Below are positions 49,703 to 58,932 of a stretch of DNA of 64,000 nucleotides, one piece after another; within the stretch, counting starts at the first letter, position 1, and each line of letters starts with the position of its first letter. Both the position numbers and the translations under genes were made by a program. Location: NCBI GenBank assembly GCA_965204415.1, contig CBDBEL010000003.1:124001-188000 (forward strand). Reading direction: 5' to 3'. The notes beneath the pieces were generated by a model, which worked only from the letters and a program-made list of their open reading frames with translations, was not told the origin of the DNA and did not search any database. The stretch comes from Aldehydirespirator sp965204415 (lineage in GTDB: Bacteria > Actinomycetota > Acidimicrobiia > Acidimicrobiales > Aldehydirespiratoraceae).

Positions 49703-51268
49703 ATGGCGATTCTCAGCGGCGGGGCACCCATGAACATCGCCAACGGAATCCGTGAGTTCGCCCGGGCGACGCCCGAAGCCGCCGCGGTCATCGACGGAGA
49801 CCGCACGCTCACCTACTCGGCCCTGCACGACCGCTCCAGCCGCGTCGCCAATGCCCTGTTGGGCCGGGGCCTGCAGGCCGGCGACCGCGTCGCCTTCATT
49901 TGCGGCAACCGGCTCGAGTACCCGGAGGTAGCGGCGGGAGTGGCCAAGGCGGGCATGGTCATGGTGCCCATCAATCCGCGCTCGACTGCGAGCGAGGCGG
50001 CGTTCATCGTGGGCCATTCGGGTGCCCGTGCTGTGATCGCCGATGGCGCGTTCGCGGAGACCGCCTCGGCCGCGGCCTCCTCAAGCCAGATGCAGGCGCA
50101 GTTGAGCATCGGCAGCACCGCGGTCGGCGAGTCGTACGAGTCTGCGCTCGCGGCCAGCCCGGCCGGCGATCCCCGCCTATGGATCGACGAGACCAGCCCG
50201 TTCGTAATCGCCTACACATCGGGCACGACCGGAGCAGCCAAGGGAGTGATGATCAGCCACCGCTCAAGGTGCCTGACATTCCTATGCTCTGCCCTCGAGT
50301 GGGGACTCGGGCCAGGACGTCGGACGATGGCCGTCTCGCCGATGCATCACGGCGGGGGATTCGCCTTCGCCTACGCTGCTCTGCACGCGGGCGGCACCCT
50401 GGCGATGCTCAGCGCATTCGACCCGGAGCTGTTCCTGACACTGGTGGAGCGGCACAGGATCCAGTCGACGTTTCTTGTGCCCACCCATGCCCGCATCATC
50501 CGCGACCTCGGGGAGGCATCGATCGGGCGCTTCGACCTCTCCAGCCTCGAGACCATGTACTTCAATGCGGCCGCCTTCCCCCACGACCTGAAGCTGTGGA
50601 CATTGAGCGCCTTCCCCGGCGCAGGACTGCACGAGCTGTACGGATCGACGGAGGCGGCGGTGGTGACGAACCTGCGTCCCGAGGATCAGCGCCGCAAACA
50701 GCGGTGCGTCGGGCCGCCCTGGTTCATGAACGAGGTCCGCCTTCTCGACGCCGACCGCAACCCCGTTCCTGCGGGCACTCCCGGCGAGCTGTTCTCGCGG
50801 TCGCCGTTCCTGATGAACGGCTACTACCGAGATCCCGACGCGACGGAGGCGGCGACCACCGAGGACGGCTTCTTCTCGGCTGGCGACATAGCGGTGGCCG
50901 ACGACGAGAACTTCATCTACATCGTGGATCGCAAGAAGGATCTGATCATCACCGGCGGCGTGAACGTGTACCCCCGGGAAGTCGAAGAGGTGATCATCGG
51001 CCACCGCGCGGTGCGGGATGTGGCGGTGGTCGGCCTGCCGTCGGACGACTGGGGCGAGGCCGTCACCGCGGTTCTGGTGACGGCGCCGGGCGTCACTGTG
51101 CCCGACGACGAACTCGACGCGCTGTGCCGCAGGCTGCTGTCCAAGCACAAGGTCCCGAGGCGGTACGTGACCGTTGAAGAGCTCCCCCGCAACGCCGCGG
51201 GCAAGATCCTCAAACGACAACTCCGCGAGCAGCTGCTGTCAGTCCCGGCGAGTCCAGAGTCGGTTTAG
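49703..51268 (+). CDS. AMP-forming acyl-CoA ligase 2
   Basis: 521 residues from ATG 49703 with GGTGAT upstream (ATG 49730 is an alternative giving the usual N-terminus). ANL motifs are YTSGTTGAAKGVMISH near residue 172, YGSTEAAVV near 313, FFSAGDIAVADDENFIYIVDRKKD near 390, TGGVNVYPREVEE near 420 and the catalytic Lys in NAAGKILKRQLRE near 510. It activates a carboxylic acid produced or imported in the island. Confidence 0.93.
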   Translation: MAILSGGAPMNIANGIREFARATPEAAAVIDGDRTLTYSALHDRSSRVANALLGRGLQAGDRVAFICGNRLEYPEVAAGVAKAGMVMVPINPRSTASEAAFIVGHSGARAVIADGAFAETASAAASSSQMQAQLSIGSTAVGESYESALAASPAGDPRLWIDETSPFVIAYTSGTTGAAKGVMISHRSRCLTFLCSALEWGLGPGRRTMAVSPMHHGGGFAFAYAALHAGGTLAMLSAFDPELFLTLVERHRIQSTFLVPTHARIIRDLGEASIGRFDLSSLETMYFNAAAFPHDLKLWTLSAFPGAGLHELYGSTEAAVVTNLRPEDQRRKQRCVGPPWFMNEVRLLDADRNPVPAGTPGELFSRSPFLMNGYYRDPDATEAATTEDGFFSAGDIAVADDENFIYIVDRKKDLIITGGVNVYPREVEEVIIGHRAVRDVAVVGLPSDDWGEAVTAVLVTAPGVTVPDDELDALCRRLLSKHKVPRRYVTVEELPRNAAGKILKRQLREQLLSVPASPESV

Positions 51269-51285
51269 AGGCCTGCTCCTCTTGA

Positions 51286-51300
51286 ATACGTCTGACGATT
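51286..51300. promoter_or_regulatory. Operator-like palindrome, site 7 (ATacGTCtGACgaTT)
   Basis: One mismatch to AAnnGTCnGACnnTT in the outer arm. It lies in the 73-bp gap before the PrpD-HyuB-HyuA-PrpD operon. Confidence 0.65.
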
Positions 51301-51341
51301 GATCTAGCGTCACAGACGATCCCGACAAAGGAAGGCGGGTC

Positions 51342-52769
51342 ATGACACGCGCCTCAAGTGCTCGCTCCACGGCCTCAGCGATCGACGGCTCCGGCGGCGA
51401 AGTCACATTGGCCGAACTCGTCGGCGAGTTCGCGGCTTCGATTGCCTTCGAGGATCTGCCCGCGCCTGTGGTGCAGCGGGCCAAGGAACTGGCGCTCGAC
51501 TGTGTGGGGCTAGCCCTAGTCGCGGCCCGCGGAGAGCTCGGCCGGGTCGGCGGCCAAGCCCTGTCATCGATGGGCGGCACCGGGAACGGGACATGCACCA
51601 TCATCTGCTCGGACCAGCAGGCCGCGGCCCGCGACGCGGCCTTCGCCAACGGACTGCTGGTCGGTGCCCTCGATTGGGACGACACCCACCTCGAGGGCGC
51701 CTTTCATGCCTCCGCGAGCGCCTTCCCCAGTTCGTTGGCCCTCACTGAGGAGGTCGGCGGATCAGGCGCGGACTTCCTGCTCGGCTACGTGGTGTCCCTA
51801 GAGGTAGCGGCCCGCGTGGCCGCCGCGGCGCGAGACGGCATCCACCAAGCCGGATTCGCCCCGACCGGCGTGGCGACGGCCTTTGGAAGCGCAGCCGGGG
51901 CCGCTCACCTGATGGGCCTCTCAGCGGCCGACAACGCCTCGGCACAGGGCATCGTCGGCAGCTTCGCGGCCGGATTGTTGGAGTTCTTGGAGGCCGGCAC
52001 CTGGACGAAGAACGTGCACGGTGCCTGGTCCGCCCACTGCGGCGTCACCGCGGCCTGCTTGGCCGCGGCCGGATTCAAGGGTCCCTCGACGGTGTATGAG
52101 GGCACCTACGGCCTGTACCAGACGCACTTGCGGGATCCGGAGGACGAGCTTCGACCACACTTCTTCGCAACCCTCGGACGGGAATGGGAGGTGCTGCGGA
52201 TCGCCGGCAAGCGATATCCGGTATGCCATTTCAGCCAGGCGTTCCTCAACGCGCTCTTCGAGCTGGAGGCCCATCACGGCCTGGTCCTTAGCGACATCGA
52301 CAGGGTCACGTGCCTCGTGCCTGAGGGCGTCATCGCCACGATATGTGAGCCCGCGGACAGGCGGACGAAACCGCTGAATGCCCACGACGCCCAGGAGAGC
52401 CTCCCCTTCGTGCTGGCCGCGGCCATCCTGAATGGCGGCTTCACCGAAGTTCAGCTCGCCACCGACGTGGTGCACGACCCACGGGTTCACGAGATGGCGA
52501 AGCGGATCTCCTACGAGCCCTACCCGGACAGCAAGTTCCCCGACTCCTACGACGGCGAGCTCATAGTCGAGACCGCCGACGGCGCGACTCTGCGCAACCG
52601 CAACTTCGCGGACAATCTGGATTTCGCGGCCATCGAGGCGAAGTTCCTGGACAACGCCAGCCGAACCATCGGCGTCGAGGCCGGCGCGCGGATCGAGGAT
52701 GCGATGATGACCCTCGAGGACAGCGACGACATCCGCTCCCTCACCGACCTGCTCGGATCGCGGGCGTGA
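51342..52769 (+). CDS. MmgE/PrpD family protein 2
   Basis: 475 residues from ATG 51342 with AAAGGAAGG upstream. Markers are VQRAKELALDCVGLALV near residue 47, ALDWDDTHLEGAFHAS near 110, QAGFAPTGVATAFGSAAGAA near 170 and AGTWTKNVHGAWSAHCG near 220. First gene of the second HyuB/HyuA operon. The presence of PrpD genes on both sides of hyuBA suggests that a dehydratase/isomerase step flanks the hydrolase step. Confidence 0.9.
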   Translation: MTRASSARSTASAIDGSGGEVTLAELVGEFAASIAFEDLPAPVVQRAKELALDCVGLALVAARGELGRVGGQALSSMGGTGNGTCTIICSDQQAAARDAAFANGLLVGALDWDDTHLEGAFHASASAFPSSLALTEEVGGSGADFLLGYVVSLEVAARVAAAARDGIHQAGFAPTGVATAFGSAAGAAHLMGLSAADNASAQGIVGSFAAGLLEFLEAGTWTKNVHGAWSAHCGVTAACLAAAGFKGPSTVYEGTYGLYQTHLRDPEDELRPHFFATLGREWEVLRIAGKRYPVCHFSQAFLNALFELEAHHGLVLSDIDRVTCLVPEGVIATICEPADRRTKPLNAHDAQESLPFVLAAAILNGGFTEVQLATDVVHDPRVHEMAKRISYEPYPDSKFPDSYDGELIVETADGATLRNRNFADNLDFAAIEAKFLDNASRTIGVEAGARIEDAMMTLEDSDDIRSLTDLLGSRA

Positions 52770-52847
52770 CGGGCTGCCCGAAAGCGAGACTTCAGATGGA
52801 GCCCCCTCCCGTGCAGAGACCGTCGAAGGCGTGACCGAGGTCGAACT

Positions 52848-54551
52848 GTGATCGACCCGATCACGCTGGCAGTGCTTGAGGGAGGGCTGCAATCGGCCAT
52901 ACGTGAGATGCGCGAGGTGCTGGTCCGATCGGGCCGGTCCCCGATCATCGCCATCTCCACCGATTTCTCCAACTCCATCTTCGCCGCCAGCGGCGAGCAG
53001 GTCGTGCAGGGCGACGATCAGCCCGTCCATCTCGGGTCAATGCAAGTGGCGCTCGGCGAGGTCATCCGCTTCTTCGAGGACGACATCTCCGACGGCGACG
53101 TGATCTACGTGAACGACCCCACCTACGGCGGGGGGCACCAGGCCGACATGACCATGATCAAGCCGGTGTACATCGATGGTGATCTGGTGGCATGGGTGGG
53201 GACGCGGGCCCATGTGTCGGACTCGGGCGGGCCGGTGGCGGGGGGGTACAATCCTCTGGCCCGGGAGATCTACGCCGAGGGGATCCGCATCTCCCCGCTG
53301 AAGATCTGGGAGCAGGGGCAGCTGCGCCGAGACGTGCTGACGATGCTGCTGCTGAATCTGCGCACGCCCGAAGCTCACCGCGGCGACATGGGTGCACAGC
53401 TCGGAGCGCTGGGGGTCGCACAGCGCCGGCTCGAGTCGCTGAGCGGGTCGCTGGGGACGGCGGCACTTCGCGAGGGCATGGCTGCCCTGCTCGACCGGGG
53501 CGAGCAGATGGCCCGCCAGACCATCGCGTCGCTTCCCGACGGCGTCTACCCGGGCCACGCGTTCCTCGAGAACCCCGCGGGCGACGAGCCCCTCGAGATC
53601 TGGTCTGAGATCACGGTGGAGGGCGACCGCCTTGCGGTGGCGCTGCGCGCCTCTCCCCAGATCGACCGCTACTTCAACAGCTACTTCGGCAACTCGATAT
53701 CGGCGATCTATGCCGGTCTTCTCACGGTCTTCCCCAAGGACACACCGCACAACGGGGGCGTGTACCGCTGCGTCGACATCGACCTCGGGCCTGATGGCTC
53801 GATCGTGAACGCCGTGGAACCCACTCCCTCGTCGATGGCCACCTCGACTCCCTTCGACAACATCATGGAGGCGGTCGAGTCGGCACTCGCTCAGGTCGCC
53901 CCGGAACGGGCGGTGGCGGGCTGGTCGCATTTCTGCGGCTCGACCTTCGCAGGGCTCGACTCGCGCACTGGCGAACGCTTCTCGCACCTGTCCACGATGT
54001 CGGGGATCGGAGGCGCGGGAGCGATGTGGCGCACCGACGGCTGGTCGTGCTGCAGCCCGCAGTGCACCTTCGGGGGCATGCGCACCGGCAACGTGGAGGA
54101 GATCGAGTTCCGCATCCCCATGCGAATCCACCGCTTCGAGTTCCGCCCCGACTCCGAAGGCCCCGGCCAGTGGCGGGGCGGCTTCGGGATGGCACTGGAG
54201 ATGGAGCCGCTAGAGCCGAAGATCGTGATCAGCAACATCGGCGAGGGCTACGTCCTGGCACCGCCCGGGCTGGATGTGCCCGAGGCGTTCGAGCGCGATC
54301 GAGCCACATTCGAGCGATCGGTGCGGGACGCCTCCGGGTCGATGGACGCGATCGTCCCTCACACCGTCATCGACCTGCACGCCGGCCAGGTGCTCGTGAG
54401 CGAGAGCCCGGGCGGCGGGGGCATCGGAGACCCCCGCCAGCGCGACCGCGGCGCCCTGAGAACCGACATCGAGAACGGGCTGATCAGCCCGGATCGGGCC
54501 GCGAGGATCTACGGCTGGGATCCTGAGGATCCTGAGGATCCGGAGGGCTAG
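52848..54551 (+). CDS. HyuB-family (hydantoinase B) subunit
   Basis: 567 residues from GTG 52848, the usual size of HyuB. Family phrases are VGDVIYVNDPTYGGGHQADM (metal-binding region) near residue 85, AHVSDSGGPVAGGYNP near 120, REIYAEGIRISPLKIW and the C-terminal glycine-rich SPGGGGIGDPRQRD near 530. With HyuA (54555) it should form an ATP-dependent N-methylhydantoinase, oxoprolinase or related cyclic-amide hydrolase/carboxylase. Its tail ends in DPEDPEDPEG encoded by a 9-bp repeat. Confidence 0.92.
   Translation: MIDPITLAVLEGGLQSAIREMREVLVRSGRSPIIAISTDFSNSIFAASGEQVVQGDDQPVHLGSMQVALGEVIRFFEDDISDGDVIYVNDPTYGGGHQADMTMIKPVYIDGDLVAWVGTRAHVSDSGGPVAGGYNPLAREIYAEGIRISPLKIWEQGQLRRDVLTMLLLNLRTPEAHRGDMGAQLGALGVAQRRLESLSGSLGTAALREGMAALLDRGEQMARQTIASLPDGVYPGHAFLENPAGDEPLEIWSEITVEGDRLAVALRASPQIDRYFNSYFGNSISAIYAGLLTVFPKDTPHNGGVYRCVDIDLGPDGSIVNAVEPTPSSMATSTPFDNIMEAVESALAQVAPERAVAGWSHFCGSTFAGLDSRTGERFSHLSTMSGIGGAGAMWRTDGWSCCSPQCTFGGMRTGNVEEIEFRIPMRIHRFEFRPDSEGPGQWRGGFGMALEMEPLEPKIVISNIGEGYVLAPPGLDVPEAFERDRATFERSVRDASGSMDAIVPHTVIDLHAGQVLVSESPGGGGIGDPRQRDRGALRTDIENGLISPDRAARIYGWDPEDPEDPEG
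54519..54545. repeat. 9-bp triple repeat at the HyuB/HyuA junction
   Basis: GATCCTGAG GATCCTGAG GATCCGGAG encodes the HyuB tail DPE-DPE-DPE. The T-to-G change in the last unit creates GGAGG eight nt before the HyuA ATG, so the repeat also supplies its ribosome binding site. Confidence 0.85.
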
Positions 54552-54554
54552 ACG

Positions 54555-56642
54555 ATGGCCCCGTCGGCGGTTATCGGCATCGATGTCGGCGGCACGTTCA
54601 CCGATGTCGTGGGGCTCGACCATCGCAACCACCTGCTGACCGTCAAAACGCCTTCCAATCCTCGCGACCCCGCCAACGCGGTCCTCGAGGGCATCCGCAT
54701 GTTCGCCTCCGCCGTCGGCGTCGACACGAGCCGGCTGCTGAGGGATGCGACGGTCGTGCACGGCACGACGATGGGCATCAACACGCTCATCACCCGCACC
54801 GGCGCCAGAACCGGCCTGCTGTGCACCCGCGGCTTCCGCGACGTGCTCGAGATGCGGGTCGGCTACAAGGAGGAGCGCTACGAGCTCGACCTCCCCCCGC
54901 CGCAGCCTCTGGTGCCGCGCCGGCACCGCATCGGCGTGCGCGAGCGCGTCGACGGCCTCGGCCAGGTTGTCGAGCCCCTCTCCGAGCGCGATGTGCACGC
55001 CGCCTGCGAGCAATTCTCAGCCGAGGGCATCGAAGCGGTCGCCATCTGCTACTTGTGGTCCTTCCTGCACGCCGACCACGAGCAGCGAACCGCGGACATC
55101 TGCGTGGAGGCGATGCCGGGAGCGTTCGTCACCACGTCCTGGGAGGTGCTGCCGGAGATTCGAGAGTACGACCGGGTGAGCACCACCGTGCTCAATGCCT
55201 ACATCGGCCCACGGGTGGTCAGCTACATCGATCAGCTCGAACGGCTGCTGCGGGCGGAGGGCTTGACCGGATCGGTTCTGTATCTACAGAGCCACGGCGG
55301 TGTCGCCCATGCCGACGAGGTGACGAGGGTCCCGGTCCGCACCCTGCTGTCCGGGCCGGCTGCGGGCCCTTCGGTGGCTCGATTCTTCGCGGCCGCGGCC
55401 GGTCACCGCAACGCGATCTGCGTCGACATGGGCGGCACCAGCTTCGACGCCAGCGTCGTCACCGAGGGGACCATCCGCCAGGCACGACCGGTGACGGTGG
55501 ACGGATTGCGAGTGGGGCTGCCCATGGTTGACGTCCATTCGGTCGGCGGCGGCGGCGGCTCCATCGCGCATGTGGACGCCGGCATCCTGCGCGTCGGGCC
55601 CAGCAGCGCCGGAGCCGTGCCGGGACCCGCCTGCTACGGCCTCGGCGGCCGGGATCCGACGGTCACCGACGCCAACCTGGCTCTCGGCGTCTACGGGGAG
55701 GGCCCGATCGCCGGCGACCTCTCGCTGAGCCTCGGCCCGGCGACCGGGGCACTGGGCGGCCTCGGCGCCGAAGTGGGTGTGGAGACCGGTGATGCCGCGG
55801 CAGGGGTTCGGAGGGTGCTCACCATCGACCTGGCCCAAGCGGTTCGGGACATCACCGTCGCCGAGGGCCGCGATCCGCGCGACTACGTTCTGATCGCCGG
55901 CGGGGGGTCTGGCCCCGCGCACTGCTGTGCCATCGCCGACGAGCTCGGGATCACCGAGATCATCGTGCCAAAGGCCGCTTCGACTCTGTGCGCGCTCGGC
56001 GCAATCGTCACCGACGTCGTCTACGAGATGCGGCGCTCGTTCCCGACCCAGCTCGGCGCGACGACAGACGCAGCCGCCATCGGCTCGGCCCTCGACCGCC
56101 TCGAAGCCGATCTGATCACCCGGCTGCAGGGGGAGGGACTCGACGAGGTCGATCGCGCTGTCGGCCTGCGATACCGCGAGGACGACCTCCACGTCGAGCA
56201 CGGCTTCGAGCTGCGCTACCGCGAGCAGCTCTGGGAGATCATGGTCCCGATCGACAGCGGGGAGGTGGACGACAGCACCCTTGCCTCTGCCGTCGAGGAC
56301 TTTCACGTCCGCCATCACAATCGGTATGCGTACTCGGAGCCGGACACTCCCTGCGAGCTCGTGAGCCTGTCGGTCAGAGCCACGGTGCATCGCCCGCTGC
56401 CGGAGATCGACTGGGAGCTGGGAGCGTCCTCGCACTGGCACCGCTGCGAGGCGCGCGACCTCCGCCTCGGAGCGGATGATGCGGTCGAGGTCGAAGTCTT
56501 CGAGGGAACCGCTTCGCCTGTGGGTGTGCCGCTAGCCGGCCCCGCCCTCGTCCGCGAGCCTCTTTGCACCGTGGTGGTCGCACCGGGCTGGACGGCCACG
56601 CTCGAGAACCACGGCGCATACGTTCTGCGCAAGCAGCCGTGA
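54555..56642 (+). CDS. HyuA-family (hydantoinase A) subunit
   Basis: 695 residues, full length. IGIDVGGTFTDVVGLD near residue 7, HGTTMGINTLITRTGARTG near 75, ICVDMGGTSFDASVV near 290 and SVGGGGGSIAHVDAG near 330. The start has GGAGG at 8 nt. It is the ATP-using partner of the 52848 product. HyuA/HyuB pairs open hydantoin-like or 5-oxoproline-like rings; the exact substrate is unknown. Confidence 0.94.
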   Translation: MAPSAVIGIDVGGTFTDVVGLDHRNHLLTVKTPSNPRDPANAVLEGIRMFASAVGVDTSRLLRDATVVHGTTMGINTLITRTGARTGLLCTRGFRDVLEMRVGYKEERYELDLPPPQPLVPRRHRIGVRERVDGLGQVVEPLSERDVHAACEQFSAEGIEAVAICYLWSFLHADHEQRTADICVEAMPGAFVTTSWEVLPEIREYDRVSTTVLNAYIGPRVVSYIDQLERLLRAEGLTGSVLYLQSHGGVAHADEVTRVPVRTLLSGPAAGPSVARFFAAAAGHRNAICVDMGGTSFDASVVTEGTIRQARPVTVDGLRVGLPMVDVHSVGGGGGSIAHVDAGILRVGPSSAGAVPGPACYGLGGRDPTVTDANLALGVYGEGPIAGDLSLSLGPATGALGGLGAEVGVETGDAAAGVRRVLTIDLAQAVRDITVAEGRDPRDYVLIAGGGSGPAHCCAIADELGITEIIVPKAASTLCALGAIVTDVVYEMRRSFPTQLGATTDAAAIGSALDRLEADLITRLQGEGLDEVDRAVGLRYREDDLHVEHGFELRYREQLWEIMVPIDSGEVDDSTLASAVEDFHVRHHNRYAYSEPDTPCELVSLSVRATVHRPLPEIDWELGASSHWHRCEARDLRLGADDAVEVEVFEGTASPVGVPLAGPALVREPLCTVVVAPGWTATLENHGAYVLRKQP

Positions 56643-56729
56643 GAGCCCGCAACCAAGCCGGCGCAGCGCACCCATGAAGGCGCCCGAGAATCAGAACCGA
56701 CGAGTAGACCGGACCGCAAGGAGGAACCG

Positions 56730-58175
56730 ATGAGCGACAAACTCCGGTACGCCGAGGATCGAGTGGTCATAGCCGAGCCGCTCACCGACATTCTGAGTGG
56801 ATGGGCTGACGAACTCCGCTACGAGGACCTCCCCGGCGAGGTGGTGGCGGCCGTGAAGCGCACCTGTCTCGATTTCGTCGTGATCGCGCTGGCCGGCGCC
56901 AGCGGCCGGGGCGTGGGCGACACCAGCACCGAGGGACTGGCGCCGGTCGTCGCTTTCGCCCGGTCGCATCCGGGCCCGGCAACGGTGATCGGCGCCGGCT
57001 TCGGCACCATCCCGCAGTACGCGGCACTGGCGAATGGCGCCTTCGCGCACGCGCTCAACCTCATGGATGTGCACCGCTGGAGCGCCCCAACCCATCTGGG
57101 GCCCACCGTCTACGGGGCCGCGTTCGCGGCTGCGCAGGCCACGAAGGTCGACTTCGAGGCCTTCGCGGTGGGAGTCGCCGTCGGCTTCGAGGCGATCGGC
57201 AAGCTCGGCATGGCTCTCAATCCGGGCCACGGCGTGGTCGACAGCACCCAGGCGAACTCGGTGGGCGCCGCACTTCAGACAGCCAAGATCCTGGGGCTTC
57301 CCCGCAGTCAGATGGCGGATTCGCTGGGGATCGCGACGTTCATGGCCTGCGGGGGGACAGTGTCGCTGGAGTTGCTCTCGCCTGGCTACTGGTGCAGGCC
57401 CCTGCTCAGCGGCTGGCAGGCCAGCGTCGGCATCTCGGCCGCGATGCTGGCGGCCGAGGGTCTGCGGGGCTCGCCCCGCATCATTGAGGCGCCCTACGGA
57501 TTCCTCAACGCCGAGAGCGTGGACCCGGACCCCGGAGCGCTGCACCGTCTCGGGGAGCCGTTCGAGGTGACCCGCACCGGCCTCAAGGTCTTCCCGACAA
57601 CCCGGTATCTCCACGCCGAGATCGAGGCGATGCTCGAGTTGGTTGCCGAACACGATCTCACACCCGACTCCGTCGACGAGATCCTCGTGGAGAAACCGCG
57701 TGCTCTCTACGAGGTGACCGCCTCGGAGGACCGCCGAGATCCGCGGGTGGGCGAGGTGGCCAGGCTGAGCACCTACTACGTTGCGGCAGCCGCGCTGGTC
57801 CGCAGGAGCCTCTGGTTGGACGCGCTGGAACCCCAGAGCCTGGAGGATCCGCAGATCCGCGACATGATGTCCAGAGTTGTCTGCCGGCCCGACGCCGCCC
57901 TCGACGCTCTGTTCCCAGAATGCCTCGGCGCCCGCGTCACGGTTCGTCTCAGCGATGGAAGGCGGGTCTCGAAGGAGGTCCTTCACCCCAAGGGAGAGCC
58001 CGAGCGTCCGCTGGGCGACGACGAACTCATGGCGAAGTACGAGGCGCTGTACGAGTACTGCCTGGCCGAGTCCATGCCGCGGGATCGCTTCAGGGAGATC
58101 ATCGACAGGAGCTTGGCGCTTGAGAACGAGCCCGACATCGGGGAGTACTTCCGCCTGACAAGCCCGGACCCATGA
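56730..58175 (+). CDS. MmgE/PrpD family protein 3
   Basis: 481 residues from ATG 56730 with AAGGAGG upstream. Markers are VVAAVKRTCLDFVVIALAGAS near residue 31, AHALNLMDVHRWSAPTHLGP near 107, VDSTQANSVGAALQTAKILG near 168 and the end LMAKYEALYEYCLAES. Last gene of the hyuBA operon, 88 nt after HyuA, and more distant from the other two PrpD proteins by eye. Confidence 0.88.
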   Translation: MSDKLRYAEDRVVIAEPLTDILSGWADELRYEDLPGEVVAAVKRTCLDFVVIALAGASGRGVGDTSTEGLAPVVAFARSHPGPATVIGAGFGTIPQYAALANGAFAHALNLMDVHRWSAPTHLGPTVYGAAFAAAQATKVDFEAFAVGVAVGFEAIGKLGMALNPGHGVVDSTQANSVGAALQTAKILGLPRSQMADSLGIATFMACGGTVSLELLSPGYWCRPLLSGWQASVGISAAMLAAEGLRGSPRIIEAPYGFLNAESVDPDPGALHRLGEPFEVTRTGLKVFPTTRYLHAEIEAMLELVAEHDLTPDSVDEILVEKPRALYEVTASEDRRDPRVGEVARLSTYYVAAAALVRRSLWLDALEPQSLEDPQIRDMMSRVVCRPDAALDALFPECLGARVTVRLSDGRRVSKEVLHPKGEPERPLGDDELMAKYEALYEYCLAESMPRDRFREIIDRSLALENEPDIGEYFRLTSPDP

Positions 58176-58211
58176 TGGGCGCGCCGGACGCCGGCGACGA
58201 GCACGGTCGGT

Positions 58212-58844
58212 TCAGCCTCGGGGCACGTCCAGTTGGGTGAGCCGGCCGAACGCCCGGCCGTCGATGGCCGGAATCCGAGAACCCGGCGCCGCCGACACCC
58301 AGAGTCCCTGATCGATCGCCAACAACTCGACCCAGGTCGCGGGCGGCGACACGGCAGCATCGACGCGATCGAACAGGAACGTCGACCGGGTCCGACCCGA
58401 TCGCAGGACTCGGGCCGGGCCCAGCGGCGAGTCCATCGCCCGGGCCTCACCCCGCCTGCACACCACCACTTCCGACGAGCGGAAGTCCTCGGGGCTGTGC
58501 TCGCTGCGGCGCCAGCGGGCCGGGCCGCCGAACCAGGCCAGGGTCAAGCTGCCGGTGCTGGAGGAGTCCGAGCGCAGGTACCCGGCCGGGAACCAGCCGT
58601 AGTCGCCCGCCGAGTAGGTTGCCCCGCTCATGGCCACCCGGCCTTCTAGGAGAAAGATCTCCTCCGTCGACTCGTAGTAGCCGGAATAAGGCCGGCTCCA
58701 GCCGGCGGGGAAGCGGACCAGCACAGAGAAGGACCTGTCCGAGACGTGGCCGGGAAGCCTCACGACCGTCGGCACCGGCAGGCTGTCGGGGACGTCCTGG
58801 CTCTCCCATTCAAGCTCGTCGATCCTCGTCACGATTGCATCCAT
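58212..58844 (-). CDS. Cupin-domain protein
   Basis: 210 residues from ATG 58844. A cupin-like beta barrel is suggested by FSVLVRFPAGWSRPYSGYYESTEEIFLLEG near residue 40-65 (E-E in place of the usual His pair) and GDYGWFPAGYLRSDSSS near 82. The second half repeats strand patterns (PATWVELLAIDQGLWVSA), so it may be bicupin. Metal-binding His residues are scarce, so catalysis is uncertain. Convergent with PrpD 3. Confidence 0.65.
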   Translation of the reverse strand: MDAIVTRIDELEWESQDVPDSLPVPTVVRLPGHVSDRSFSVLVRFPAGWSRPYSGYYESTEEIFLLEGRVAMSGATYSAGDYGWFPAGYLRSDSSSTGSLTLAWFGGPARWRRSEHSPEDFRSSEVVVCRRGEARAMDSPLGPARVLRSGRTRSTFLFDRVDAAVSPPATWVELLAIDQGLWVSAAPGSRIPAIDGRAFGRLTQLDVPRG

Positions 58845-58932
58845 GCCTGCATCCTCGCACCTCCGGCCGTCGACGTCACCCACGGCCGACCACCCCCGAA
58901 CCCGTCCCACCGGATGCCGCGCGCCGCACCTT

